Shown: positions 1 to 6,287, counted from the stretch's first letter. The stretch is 13,612 nt of DNA from UBA1738 sp045580145 (GCA_045580145.1 JAZNNI010000020.1:1-13612); one strand, 5' to 3'. Notes: generated by a model from the sequence alone, not told the origin. Numbers and translations are program-made.

Positions 1-1
1 A

Positions 2-211
2 GAGTTCGCCACGGTTCAGGCTATTTTTGTGCGCCATCGCAACTGCCTGATGCTTCGGGCGGAAATGACTCCCCTTTTCGTGGACTATTATCTCAACCTC
101 ATGCAGCATAATAATCGCAATGCCGAGGCTGAGGATATTAACACCAACTCGAGTTTTTCTTTGATTACTATTCCCACGGCAAAAATGATAATTATTAAAT
201 ATATGCTTTGA
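2..211 (+). CDS. Fragment of an unidentified gene, 5' end outside the window
   Basis: This frame is open from the left edge to a TGA at 209-211, giving about 69 residues. The first 40 or so read like a real conserved protein (for example RAEMTPLFVDYYLNLMQH), while the part after roughly residue 40 becomes low in complexity and AT-rich. I have a vague impression of having seen this type of segment in proteins of other phyla, but cannot name the family. The DNA up to about position 115 looks richer in G+C than what follows. A likely reading is a gene fragment joined to unrelated DNA near 100-120, either by recombination or by an assembly error. The opposite strand is also open here in the same codon register, so the coding direction is not certain. 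Confidence 0.3.
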   Translation, partial: EFATVQAIFVRHRNCLMLRAEMTPLFVDYYLNLMQHNNRNAEAEDINTNSSFSLITIPTAKMIIIKYML

Positions 212-258
212 TGTGGAAAGCTCCGAAACATATATTTTTCCGACTTGCACCTTTTCAT
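88..258 (-). CDS. Short ORF with one membrane segment, possibly truncated
   Basis: This 56-residue ORF starts at ATG 258-256, right after GGAGG at 266-262, and lies downstream of a good promoter, so its 5' end looks genuine. Spacing from GGAGG to ATG is only 3 nt, and an in-frame ATG at 231-229 is an alternative start. Residues about 19-32 (IYLIIIIFAVGIVI) form a hydrophobic helix followed by KEKLELVLISSASA, which resembles the start of a larger membrane protein. The last residues (LRLLCCMRLR) look unlike the rest and lie where DNA composition changes. It may therefore be the N-terminus of a longer gene cut near 100-120. Family not recognised. It is divergent from the SDR operon, so it could have been linked to it. 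Confidence 0.4.
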   Translation of the reverse strand: MKRCKSEKYMFRSFPHQSIYLIIIIFAVGIVIKEKLELVLISSASALRLLCCMRLR

Positions 259-302
259 ACACCTCCAGCACAGCACAATTGCAGAATAGTTACTTTTTTT
301 AC

Positions 303-331
303 AGTATACCATATTGAACAGATTTTTGCAA
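303..331 (-). promoter_or_regulatory. Sigma-A-type promoter, leftward
   Basis: On the - strand TTGCAA (331-326) and TATACT (308-303) are separated by 17 nt. Transcription would start near 296 and reach the GGAGG and ATG of the short membrane ORF after about 40 nt. The site physically overlaps the rightward promoter of the SDR operon. Confidence 0.6.
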
Positions 332-342
332 GATGATATAAT
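314..342 (+). promoter_or_regulatory. Sigma-A-type promoter of the SDR operon
   Basis: TTGAAC (314-319) and a perfect TATAAT (337-342) are separated by 17 nt. The predicted start lies near 349, about 20 nt before the SDR start codon. The ribosome binding site AGGGAGA (356-362) is 7 nt from the ATG at 370. Confidence 0.7.
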
Positions 343-369
343 AAAATAAAAAAATAGGGAGAATTAGCT

Positions 370-1134
370 ATGGATTTTACAGGAAAAACAGCAATTTCAA
401 CGGGAGCAGCATCAGGAATGGGACTTTTATTTGCTCAAAACTGGGTAGAGCTTGGCGGAAATGTTGTATTATGCGATGTTAATGAAAAAGTTTTGAACGA
501 AAAGGTTGAAGAAATCAATTCAAAAGGAAAAGGCAAGGCGCTTGGCATAGTTTGCGATGTACGTGACTATGCTCAAGTTTGTAATATTAGAGATAAAGCG
601 GTTGAGGTATTTGGCAGTATTGATGTTATGTGCAATTTTGCAGGTGGTACGGCTGTGCGTATGCAAAAGGTTGACAGAGAAAAGTATCCTGAGTTCCCCG
701 ATGTTCCAATTGATGTCTATGATTGGGGCATAGATGTAAATTTGAAAGGACCTTTTTATTTTGCGCATGCAGTATTAAAGCAAATGCGAGAGCAAAAAAG
801 CGGACTGATTATCAACATTGGCTCAATCACTGGACAGGAAGGTAACGGATACGGAATGGATTATCCAACATCGAAAGCAGGACTTATGTTTGGACTTACA
901 AAATCTATTGCACAATATGGCGCACAATATGGTATACGTTGCGTATGTGTTTCACCTGGCCCTGTGTTGACGCGTGAGGCAATGGCAGAAATGAAGACAT
1001 TGCTTGGGCGAGCAGCCGAGCCACAGGAAATCATAGATTTGTGTCTGTTTGTAGCGTCCGATAAGGGACAGTTTATAAACGGTGAAAATATTATGATTGA
1101 CGGCGGTAGAAATGCTATGGGAAGGTGGAACTAA
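370..1134 (+). CDS. Short-chain dehydrogenase/reductase (SDR), NAD(H)-type
   Basis: A 254-residue classical SDR. Visible motifs are the Rossmann glycine motif TGAASGMG (11-18), an acidic Asp36 at the end of the second strand (which favours NAD over NADP), N89-x-A-G, and the complete catalytic tetrad N124, S152, Y165, K169 in YPTSK. A PGP motif follows, and the C-terminal part (NGENIMIDGG) is typical. The family interconverts alcohols and ketones; it resembles the sugar-acid and 3-oxoacyl reductase branches, and the substrate cannot be read from the sequence. It is the first gene of a four-gene operon with its own promoter, and the next start lies 1 nt past its stop. Its neighbours suggest it oxidises a ring or chain hydroxyl to a ketone for the following Schiff-base dehydratase; this is inference. 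Confidence 0.9.
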   Translation: MDFTGKTAISTGAASGMGLLFAQNWVELGGNVVLCDVNEKVLNEKVEEINSKGKGKALGIVCDVRDYAQVCNIRDKAVEVFGSIDVMCNFAGGTAVRMQKVDREKYPEFPDVPIDVYDWGIDVNLKGPFYFAHAVLKQMREQKSGLIINIGSITGQEGNGYGMDYPTSKAGLMFGLTKSIAQYGAQYGIRCVCVSPGPVLTREAMAEMKTLLGRAAEPQEIIDLCLFVASDKGQFINGENIMIDGGRNAMGRWN

Positions 1135-1135
1135 T

Positions 1136-1945
1136 ATGAAAAATAGCTTTTTAAATCAAAATCGCCCCTTGATTACAGGTATGATATTGAAGGATAATCC
1201 CGACAGTATAAGATTTGCAGTAAAGAATTCCATCTATGATGGGGCAGACTGTCTTGGCATACAGCTTGAATGTCTGAAAAAAGAATATAAAAGCGAAGAA
1301 AATTACGAAAAGATATTTGCTGCGTGCTCCGGGCATCCAATATATATAACCAATTACAGAGAGAATGAAAACACCGGATTTTCAGACGAAGAACTTGCAA
1401 ACGGGCTTCTGACGGCACTGTCCTGCGGCGCAACACTTGGCGATGTTCCGGCAAGCTGGTTTGACTCAGATAGTGGAATGGGTATAGGTCTCGAGCTTTC
1501 TATGAAACAATCTGCAATTGATAAACAGATGCGTTTGATTGATAAAATTCATCAAATGGGAAAAGAGGCTTTAATGTCTTCCCATGTCCTTAAATTCGCT
1601 TCAGCAGAAAAGGTTTTGGAAATTGCTTATGAACAACAACGAAGAGGTGCCGATGTTGTTAAAATTGTAACAGCAGCAAATTCTGACGAAGAGCAAATGG
1701 AAAATTTAAGAATAACTACGTTGCTAAAAAAAGAGTTAAAGGTTCCGTTTTTGTTCTTATCCGGCGGTACACATTCTAAAATCCATAGAATGATTGGACC
1801 TCAGCTTGGCTGTGTTTCTTATCTTGCGGTGAGAGAGCATGATGAACGAGCTGTTACCACTCAGCCTACAATCAAGGCAGCAAAGGCTGTGCGGGATAAT
1901 CTTGATTATTTGCCGGATATTACAGAGAAAGGATGTAAATTATGA
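1136..1945 (+). CDS. Divergent type I 3-dehydroquinate dehydratase-like protein
   Basis: This 269-residue protein matches the type I 3-dehydroquinate dehydratase (AroD) barrel in its C-terminal half: the catalytic His in MSSH (H150), the Schiff-base Lys in GADVVKI (K176), Arg in SKIHRMIG (R218), the GCVSYLAV strand and a later Gln (Q243). The N-terminal half is less typical. Where classical enzymes have a Glu-x-Arg pair contacting substrate, this one reads GIQLE, and the strand with the usual Arg reads YITNYRENENTG. I infer the imine chemistry is kept but the substrate may differ from dehydroquinate. The start at 1136 is chosen because GAAGGTGG (1121-1128) lies 7 nt upstream; an in-frame ATG at 1097 inside the SDR gene lacks such support. 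It overlaps the next gene by ATGA. Its operon holds no other shikimate-pathway gene. Confidence 0.75.
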   Translation: MKNSFLNQNRPLITGMILKDNPDSIRFAVKNSIYDGADCLGIQLECLKKEYKSEENYEKIFAACSGHPIYITNYRENENTGFSDEELANGLLTALSCGATLGDVPASWFDSDSGMGIGLELSMKQSAIDKQMRLIDKIHQMGKEALMSSHVLKFASAEKVLEIAYEQQRRGADVVKIVTAANSDEEQMENLRITTLLKKELKVPFLFLSGGTHSKIHRMIGPQLGCVSYLAVREHDERAVTTQPTIKAAKAVRDNLDYLPDITEKGCKL

Positions 1946-2919
1946 AAGCAATACTTGTAAATAATGATAAGAGTTTAAGATGGGATGAGGTTCCGAATCC
2001 TGTTCTTACTGAAGATGAAGTTTTAATAAAAGTTGAATATGCAGCTCTAAATCGTGCAGACCTTATGCAAAGAGAGGGCGACTATCCCCCACCTGAAGGC
2101 TGTCCGGAATGGATGGGGCTTGAAGTTTCAGGCGAAATTGTTGAAATGACAGAAGGTGCAAAAGCAAAATCAAATTACAAAATCGGTGATAAGGTATGTG
2201 CACTTCTTGGTGGTGGCGGTTATGTAGAATATGTTTCCGTGAAGTACGATATGTGTATGCCGGTGCCAGAGAATTGTACGATGGCGGAAGCGGCGGCAAT
2301 TCCTGAAGCGTTTGCAACTGCATACTTGAAGCTATTTATTGAAGGTCATGCCAAAGCAGGAGATACCTTGCTTATGCAGGCAGGAGCAAGTGGACTTGCC
2401 AGCGTTATTATCCCTATGGCAAAAGCATTTGGCTTGCGTGTTATTACAACGGTTATAAGTGATCCTAAAAACATTCAGCATCTTGGTGCCGACCTCGTAG
2501 TTGACACAAGAGTGCAAAACCTGCCTGAGATACTCAAAAAAGAAGAAGCTGAAGGCAGAGCTATTGATATTGCTATTGACTGCCTTGGCGGTCAAAATCT
2601 TGGTGACTGTCTGCCATATGTAAAATATGGATGTCGTTGGATAGTAATTGCGGCTCTTGCCGGAGCAAATACAACTATTGACCTTAAAAATATTTACAAA
2701 AAGAACATCAGGATTGTTGGCAGTACGCTTCGTTCACGCACTCCTGAAATGAAAGCTGAAATTCTTTCCAAGCTTGTCAGTGAAGTTTGGGAAAAGGTAG
2801 CAAGCGGCGAGATAAAGCCTACTGTCCATAAAGTTCTTCCGATTACAGAAACTGAAGAGGCACACGATATTCTTTACCGTGGTGAAAATATAGGCAAGGT
2901 AGTTCTGAAGGTACAATGA
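1942..2919 (+). CDS. PIG3-type NAD(P)H:quinone / enone oxidoreductase
   Basis: A 325-residue member of the zinc-independent medium-chain dehydrogenases, close to the PIG3/quinone oxidoreductase group. Signatures are the substrate-side ALNRADLMQREGDYPPP segment (35-51), GDKVCALLGGGGYVEY (82-97), and the nucleotide-binding stretch AGASGLAS (147-154). No catalytic or structural zinc cysteine clusters are seen. The family reduces quinones or activated carbon-carbon double bonds with NAD(P)H in the cytoplasm. Start and stop overlap both neighbours by ATGA (1942-1945 and 2916-2919), which indicates translational coupling; the ribosome binding site is AAAGGATG just upstream. After a dehydratase that would yield an enone, an ene-reductase role is a natural inference, but crotonyl- or quinone-type substrates cannot be excluded. 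Confidence 0.88.
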   Translation: MKAILVNNDKSLRWDEVPNPVLTEDEVLIKVEYAALNRADLMQREGDYPPPEGCPEWMGLEVSGEIVEMTEGAKAKSNYKIGDKVCALLGGGGYVEYVSVKYDMCMPVPENCTMAEAAAIPEAFATAYLKLFIEGHAKAGDTLLMQAGASGLASVIIPMAKAFGLRVITTVISDPKNIQHLGADLVVDTRVQNLPEILKKEEAEGRAIDIAIDCLGGQNLGDCLPYVKYGCRWIVIAALAGANTTIDLKNIYKKNIRIVGSTLRSRTPEMKAEILSKLVSEVWEKVASGEIKPTVHKVLPITETEEAHDILYRGENIGKVVLKVQ

Positions 2920-3569
2920 CGATTGCAGCATTAAAATACGGAGAATCGGTATTCGGTGAAAACCATATTTTAAAAGGTGGCAGAAAAGACGTTCTTTTGC
3001 CGATTTCATTTACAATCTATTTGATACAAACTAAAGAGAAAAATATACTTGTGGATGTGGGTTGTGATGATGGTGCGGGTTTTGAAATGTCGCTATTCAA
3101 AAAGCCGGTTGACGTATTAAAAGAATACGGACTTTCTCCCAATGATATTACTGATGTTATCATTACGCATTCTCACCACGACCACATAGAAGCTATCAGA
3201 TATTATGAGAATGCCGATGTACACATTCAAAAAGATGAATATACTGCGGCAAAAAAGTACATTCCAACAAGCTTTGATATTCATTTGATTGATGATGAAT
3301 TCTCATTAGCGGAGAACATACTTATAAGGAAAATTGGGGGACATTCCGTTGGCTCCTGTATCGTTTTAGCAGATAACTATGTGCTGTGTGGTGATGAATG
3401 TTATTATGAAAAATACTTAACGGACAAAATATGTACAGGTTCATCCTATAACGAAAAAGCGAGTGAAAAGTTTATCGTAGAATTCAGCAAAAATAAGTAC
3501 ATTCCACTATTGTTTCATGATAGCAAAATTTTGCAAGGAAGGTTAGGTTATTCTATTATTAAAAACTAA
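2916..3569 (+). CDS. Metallo-beta-lactamase-fold hydrolase
   Basis: A 217-residue single-domain MBL-fold protein with a full set of dinuclear metal ligands: THSHHDH (H85, H87, D89, H90), GGHSVGS (H143), CGDE (D160) and LLFHDS (H201). The arrangement and size are like small lactonase-type hydrolases (the AttM/AiiA-like end of the superfamily), but the superfamily is too broad for a substrate call. There is no signal peptide, so it is cytoplasmic. It overlaps the oxidoreductase gene by ATGA and is the last gene of the operon, followed by a terminator 10 nt downstream. In this context it could hydrolyse a lactone, thioester or other activated product made by the upstream enzymes; that role is inferred. 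Confidence 0.85.
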   Translation: MTIAALKYGESVFGENHILKGGRKDVLLPISFTIYLIQTKEKNILVDVGCDDGAGFEMSLFKKPVDVLKEYGLSPNDITDVIITHSHHDHIEAIRYYENADVHIQKDEYTAAKKYIPTSFDIHLIDDEFSLAENILIRKIGGHSVGSCIVLADNYVLCGDECYYEKYLTDKICTGSSYNEKASEKFIVEFSKNKYIPLLFHDSKILQGRLGYSIIKN

Positions 3570-3579
3570 ATATTATAAT

Positions 3580-3620
3580 CAAGAAGGTAATTCAATAAGG
3601 ATTGTCTTCTTGTGCTTTTT
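3580..3620 (+). terminator. Rho-independent terminator of the SDR/MBL operon
   Basis: Arms 3580-3593 and 3599-3612 form a 14-bp stem (CAAGAAG against CTTCTTG, then an inner half with several G-U pairs) and an AATAA loop. The stem is followed by TGCTTTTT. It begins 10 nt after the stop codon of the MBL gene. Confidence 0.7.
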
Positions 3621-3655
3621 ATGAATATTCTTTCTGACACAGAAAAATATTCAAG

Positions 3656-3684
3656 GGGCGTACTGATTTGATTGCGGTACGCCC
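3656..3684. other. GC-rich hairpin
   Basis: GGGCGTAC (3656-3663) and GTACGCCC (3677-3684) form a perfect 8-bp inverted repeat with a 13-nt loop. On the + strand only a weak T run follows. On the - strand the stem is followed by TTGAATATTTTT, so it may back up the leftward terminator next to it. The 10-mer TACGCCCTGA that ends this hairpin recurs at 3785-3794. Confidence 0.5.
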
Positions 3685-3699
3685 TGAATTTTAGGTTAT

Positions 3700-3735
3700 A
3701 AAAAGAACACTATTGCCCGGAACGAACAATAGTGT
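3700..3735 (-). terminator. Rho-independent terminator, leftward
   Basis: On the - strand ACACTATTG (3735-3727) and CAATAGTGT (3715-3707) make a perfect 9-bp stem with an 11-nt loop, directly followed by TCTTTTTAT. No complete leftward gene ends here, but a short open frame ending in GRIKTFKEFDT stops at 3756, about 20 nt ahead of the hairpin. It thus looks like the end of a leftward transcript or of a decayed gene. Confidence 0.6.
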
Positions 3736-3789
3736 GACATATTAGATGATTTATATTATGTGTCAAACTCTTTAAATGTTTTTATACGC

Positions 3790-3810
3790 CCTGACACCAT
3801 TCCTGACACC
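3790..3810. repeat. Two direct copies of CCTGACACC
   Basis: CCTGACACC occurs at 3790-3798 and 3802-3810, a 12-nt period; TGACAC also occurs at 3635-3640. The function is unknown; it could be a protein-binding site or coding remnant. Confidence 0.45.
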
Positions 3811-3888
3811 AATTTTTTATGAGATATACGGAGTTATACGGGAATATAGAGAATTCTGCTCTTGTGATAATCCTTTGTTTATAGCCAT

Positions 3889-3957
3889 TTAGAGAGTTTT
3901 ATAAGGATATATAGAGATATAGAAAAAAGGTACATGAACGACTATACCAAGTTTCAT
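3889..3957 (-). CDS. 22-codon small ORF or truncated gene start
   Basis: ATG at 3957-3955 opens a 22-residue frame, MKLGIVVHVPFFYISIYPYK plus TL, ending at 3891-3889. Support comes from position rather than content: AAAGGAAG (3974-3967) lies 9 nt upstream of the ATG and a consensus leftward promoter lies about 40 nt upstream. The peptide is hydrophobic and matches nothing I know. Past its stop codon the region down to 3756 holds only short open pieces before a terminator. Alternatives are a small membrane peptide, the 5' remnant of a gene with a deleted middle, or chance. Confidence 0.3.
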   Translation of the reverse strand: MKLGIVVHVPFFYISIYPYKTL

Positions 3958-3993
3958 CTAAAATACTTCCTTTGTTAAAATTTCAATGTAATC

Positions 3994-4022
3994 ATTGTAC
4001 CATAGATTTATATTTTTTTCAA
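3994..4022 (-). promoter_or_regulatory. Sigma-A-type promoter, leftward
   Basis: On the - strand TTGAAA (4022-4017) and TACAAT (3999-3994) are separated by exactly 17 nt. Predicted transcription starts near 3987 and would run about 290 nt to the leftward terminator at 3735-3700. Confidence 0.55.
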
Positions 4023-4091
4023 GCGATATCGAAAGTTTTAGTGGGTTTTTTAAAAATGATGTTAACATATTGTTAAAAGATTTGGTAATGC

Positions 4092-4121
4092 TTGCACTAT
4101 TTGTGGTAGTTGTGATATAAT
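4092..4121 (+). promoter_or_regulatory. Promoter of the response regulator operon
   Basis: TTGCAC (4092-4097) and TATAAT (4116-4121) are separated by 18 nt. Transcription would begin near 4128, leaving a leader of about 50 nt that contains a short ORF and a hairpin. TTAACATATTGTTAA (4062-4076), an inverted repeat upstream, could be a regulator site. Confidence 0.65.
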
Positions 4122-4140
4122 AAATATAATGGAGAATTTT

Positions 4141-4188
4141 ATGAAGGGAGGAAGCAGGGGAATACCCCGGCATACCTACTATGAATAG
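4141..4188 (+). CDS. 15-residue leader ORF overlapping the response regulator start
   Basis: ATG 4141 opens MKGGSRGIPRHTYYE and stops at TAG 4186-4188, just inside the response regulator gene whose ATG is at 4181, in another frame. GGAGA (4131-4135) sits 5 nt before the ATG, so it could be translated. Its stop near the regulator start suggests translational coupling. With only 15 residues it may also be chance; the peptide has no recognised features. Confidence 0.35.
   Translation: MKGGSRGIPRHTYYE
4146..4180 (+). promoter_or_regulatory. Shine-Dalgarno separated from the start by a hairpin
   Basis: The only strong Shine-Dalgarno before the regulator ATG (4181) is GGGAGG (4146-4151), about 29 nt away, too far for normal use. 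Between them lies a hairpin (4154-4171: GGGG/CCCC stem with AATA loop, plus an outer GC/GC pair). If it folds, the linear distance falls to about 11 nt, which would let the ribosome bind. Alternatively ribosomes finishing the leader ORF restart at 4181. Confidence 0.4.
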
Positions 4189-4867
4189 TAAAATTTTAAT
4201 TGTAGACGATGAAAAAAATATAGTTGAGCTTATACGCCTTTATCTTGAGAAGGAAGGCTTTAAAACCGTGTGTGCATATAGCGGAGATGATGCGATTCGT
4301 CTGTTTGGTGAGGAAAATCCTGCTCTTATAATTCTTGATATTATGCTTCCAGGACAGGATGGTTGGCAGGTATGCAGAGAAATTCGCAAAAACTCTGCCG
4401 TGCCGATAATAATGCTGACCGCAAAATCTGACACCTTTGACAAGGTTTTGGGACTTGAGCTTGGTGCGGACGATTATATGACAAAGCCGTTTGAGGCAAA
4501 AGAGCTTCTTGCCCGCGTAAAGGCGGTTTTGAGACGAAGTGAGGCGACGGAAAATACGAGTGTTAAGGAAGTTACATTTAAAAATCTGTCTGTAAACATA
4601 GAAAATTACGAAATGAAAATAAATGAAAAGCCGATAGATGCGCCGCCGAAAGAAATTGAGCTTTTGTACTTTTTGGCATCAAATCCTAACAGAGTTTATA
4701 CAAGAGAACAGCTTTTGGAGGAAGTATGGGGCTTTGATTACTTTGGTGATTCGCGCACAGTCGATGTGCATATAAAGCGCCTTCGTGAAAAGCTTGAGGG
4801 AGCAGAGGCTGACTGGCAGCTTAAAACTGTATGGGGTGTAGGTTATAAATTTGAAGTTAAAAAATAG
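4181..4867 (+). CDS. OmpR/PhoB-family response regulator
   Basis: A 228-residue two-component response regulator. The receiver domain (about 4-117) has the acidic pair D9/D10, the phospho-acceptor D53 in IILDIMLPG, T80 and K102 of TKPF. The C-terminal winged-helix DNA-binding domain (about 130-226) includes PPKEIELLYFLASNPNRVYT, the SRTVDVHIKRLREK recognition region and the closing WGVGYKF. It would bind DNA as a dimer once phosphorylated by the kinase encoded 10 nt downstream. The start at 4181 is fixed by the conserved first strand (KILIVDDE) at residues 4-11. Its leader is unusual, with an overlapping short ORF and a hairpin. Target genes are unknown, but trxB in the same operon suggests a redox or envelope stimulus. 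Confidence 0.95.
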   Translation: MNSKILIVDDEKNIVELIRLYLEKEGFKTVCAYSGDDAIRLFGEENPALIILDIMLPGQDGWQVCREIRKNSAVPIIMLTAKSDTFDKVLGLELGADDYMTKPFEAKELLARVKAVLRRSEATENTSVKEVTFKNLSVNIENYEMKINEKPIDAPPKEIELLYFLASNPNRVYTREQLLEEVWGFDYFGDSRTVDVHIKRLREKLEGAEADWQLKTVWGVGYKFEVKK

Positions 4868-4877
4868 AGGAAGTTTT

Positions 4878-6287
4878 ATGTTTAAAACGATATTCCAAAG
4901 GCTTTTCTGGACAAGCACAGCTATAATATTCTTTGTTGTGGGAGCGGTATCCATATCTATGTTCGGACTTTTAAGCAGATATGTGACTGATGAACGTTTG
5001 ATGTCTGCGAAAAAAGCCTCAAGCAGTATTGAGTATCTTACCACGGCTATTGCTCTTGATGAGTTTGATGCAAGATACAGGAGAGTTTATGATTCCACGA
5101 TTGCATCGTGGTCAATTATGGTGGGTGCAGACATAACAGTCGTAAATGGTGCAGGAACAGTCTTTTCTGCGACCAATAAGAACTTTAAAGTGCCGGACAA
5201 ATATTATGACAAGGTTTTAGGCGGAGAAATTGCAACCGGAACAGCAGCCTTGGGAAATCATCCCAAGCGGAATTTTTTGATAGGAATTCCTATTCGCTAT
5301 AATGAAAATGTAATAGGAGGGATATTCTATTTTTATCCGCCCGGCATTATGAAAAGCACTGTTCAGGAATTTTCCTTTATGATATTTATATCACTTTTAT
5401 TGGCAATGCTCATTTCTATGTGCCTTGTTTTCTTCGAGTCAAGGCATATCTCAAAGCCGCTAAAGGAGATAAATAGTGCAGTTTTGGAAATTGCATCGGG
5501 GAAGTTTGATAAACGTGTAAATATTTCTTCAAGCGATGAAATTGCCCAGCTTGCGTCAAGCTTTAACTATATGGCGGATTCTTTAAAACAGCTTGAAGAG
5601 ATGCGCTCGGGATTTATATCAGACATTTCGCACGAGTTGAGAACACCTATGACCTCAATTTCGGGCTTTGTGGAAGGAATAATAGACGGAACTATACCAA
5701 AAGAAAAGGAAAAAGAATATTTAGAAATTGTCCTTGAAGAATCGACACGACTTGCGAGACTCACAAATGAGATGTTTGAAATGACTAAAATGACATCTCC
5801 GGAATACAAGCTTTCGGTAAGGGAGTTTGATATAACTGAGGCAATCAGGTTATGTATAATCAGTGCTGAGCAAAAAATTGAAGATAAAAACCTTGAGCTT
5901 GATGTTTGGTTTGAAAATGACGTAATGAATGTGCTTGCAGACCTTGATGCAATAAAGAGGGTTATAATAAATCTTCTGGATAATGCAATAAAATTCAGCA
6001 CTTCGGGTAGTGCGGTTTCAATAAGGGTGTATGAACGAAATAAACGTGTCAACGTTGAAATATCGAACTATGGAATGGGCATAAATGAAAGGGACCTGCC
6101 GCATATTTTTGACAGATTCTATAAGACGGATAAGTCAAGAGGCAGAGATAAGGCAGGCGCAGGACTAGGACTTTCGTTTGTGAAGAATATACTTAATTTG
6201 CATTCTCAGCAAATTACGGTGACAAGTGTGCCAGCAGGTGAAGAAAAGATGAAAACAACCTTTACATTTACTTTGGAAAGGGCATAA
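4878..6287 (+). CDS. Membrane sensor histidine kinase
   Basis: A 469-residue kinase, partner of the preceding regulator. Order: TM1 (about 11-32), an extracytoplasmic sensing region of some 130 residues (33-164), TM2 (about 165-186), HAMP linker (187-240), HisKA with the phosphorylated His in ISHELRTPM (H252), then the ATPase domain with N box NLLDNAIKFS (365-374), GMG (399-401), FDRFYKTD and GAGLGL (427-432). The sensor region has a compact PAS/CACHE-like look (ADITVVNGAGTVFSATN, then IGIPIRYNENVIGGIFYF). The start at 4878 is preferred over an in-frame ATG at 4851 inside the regulator gene because AGAGGAAG (4866-4873) precedes it and TM1 then sits near the N-terminus. The ligand is unknown. 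Confidence 0.94.
   Translation: MFKTIFQRLFWTSTAIIFFVVGAVSISMFGLLSRYVTDERLMSAKKASSSIEYLTTAIALDEFDARYRRVYDSTIASWSIMVGADITVVNGAGTVFSATNKNFKVPDKYYDKVLGGEIATGTAALGNHPKRNFLIGIPIRYNENVIGGIFYFYPPGIMKSTVQEFSFMIFISLLLAMLISMCLVFFESRHISKPLKEINSAVLEIASGKFDKRVNISSSDEIAQLASSFNYMADSLKQLEEMRSGFISDISHELRTPMTSISGFVEGIIDGTIPKEKEKEYLEIVLEESTRLARLTNEMFEMTKMTSPEYKLSVREFDITEAIRLCIISAEQKIEDKNLELDVWFENDVMNVLADLDAIKRVIINLLDNAIKFSTSGSAVSIRVYERNKRVNVEISNYGMGINERDLPHIFDRFYKTDKSRGRDKAGAGLGLSFVKNILNLHSQQITVTSVPAGEEKMKTTFTFTLERA

Noticed and set aside
1..250. Continuous - strand open frame starting at GTG 250-248 and running out of the window
   Set aside because: It is antisense to the + fragment in the same codon register, which often leaves an open shadow, and its start is 11 nt from GGAGG while a different frame has the membrane helix. 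It remains an alternative but is weaker.
1097..1135. Earlier in-frame ATG for the dehydroquinase-like gene
   Set aside because: It lies within the SDR gene and has no ribosome binding site, whereas GAAGGTGG is well placed for 1136.
3958..4173. 71-residue - strand ORF across the response regulator leader
   Set aside because: It is AT-rich, has no ribosome binding site, and runs antisense through the regulator promoter and leader; it looks like chance.
5567..6052. 161-residue - strand ORF within the kinase gene
   Set aside because: It is the shadow of the sensor kinase, which has all expected kinase motifs.
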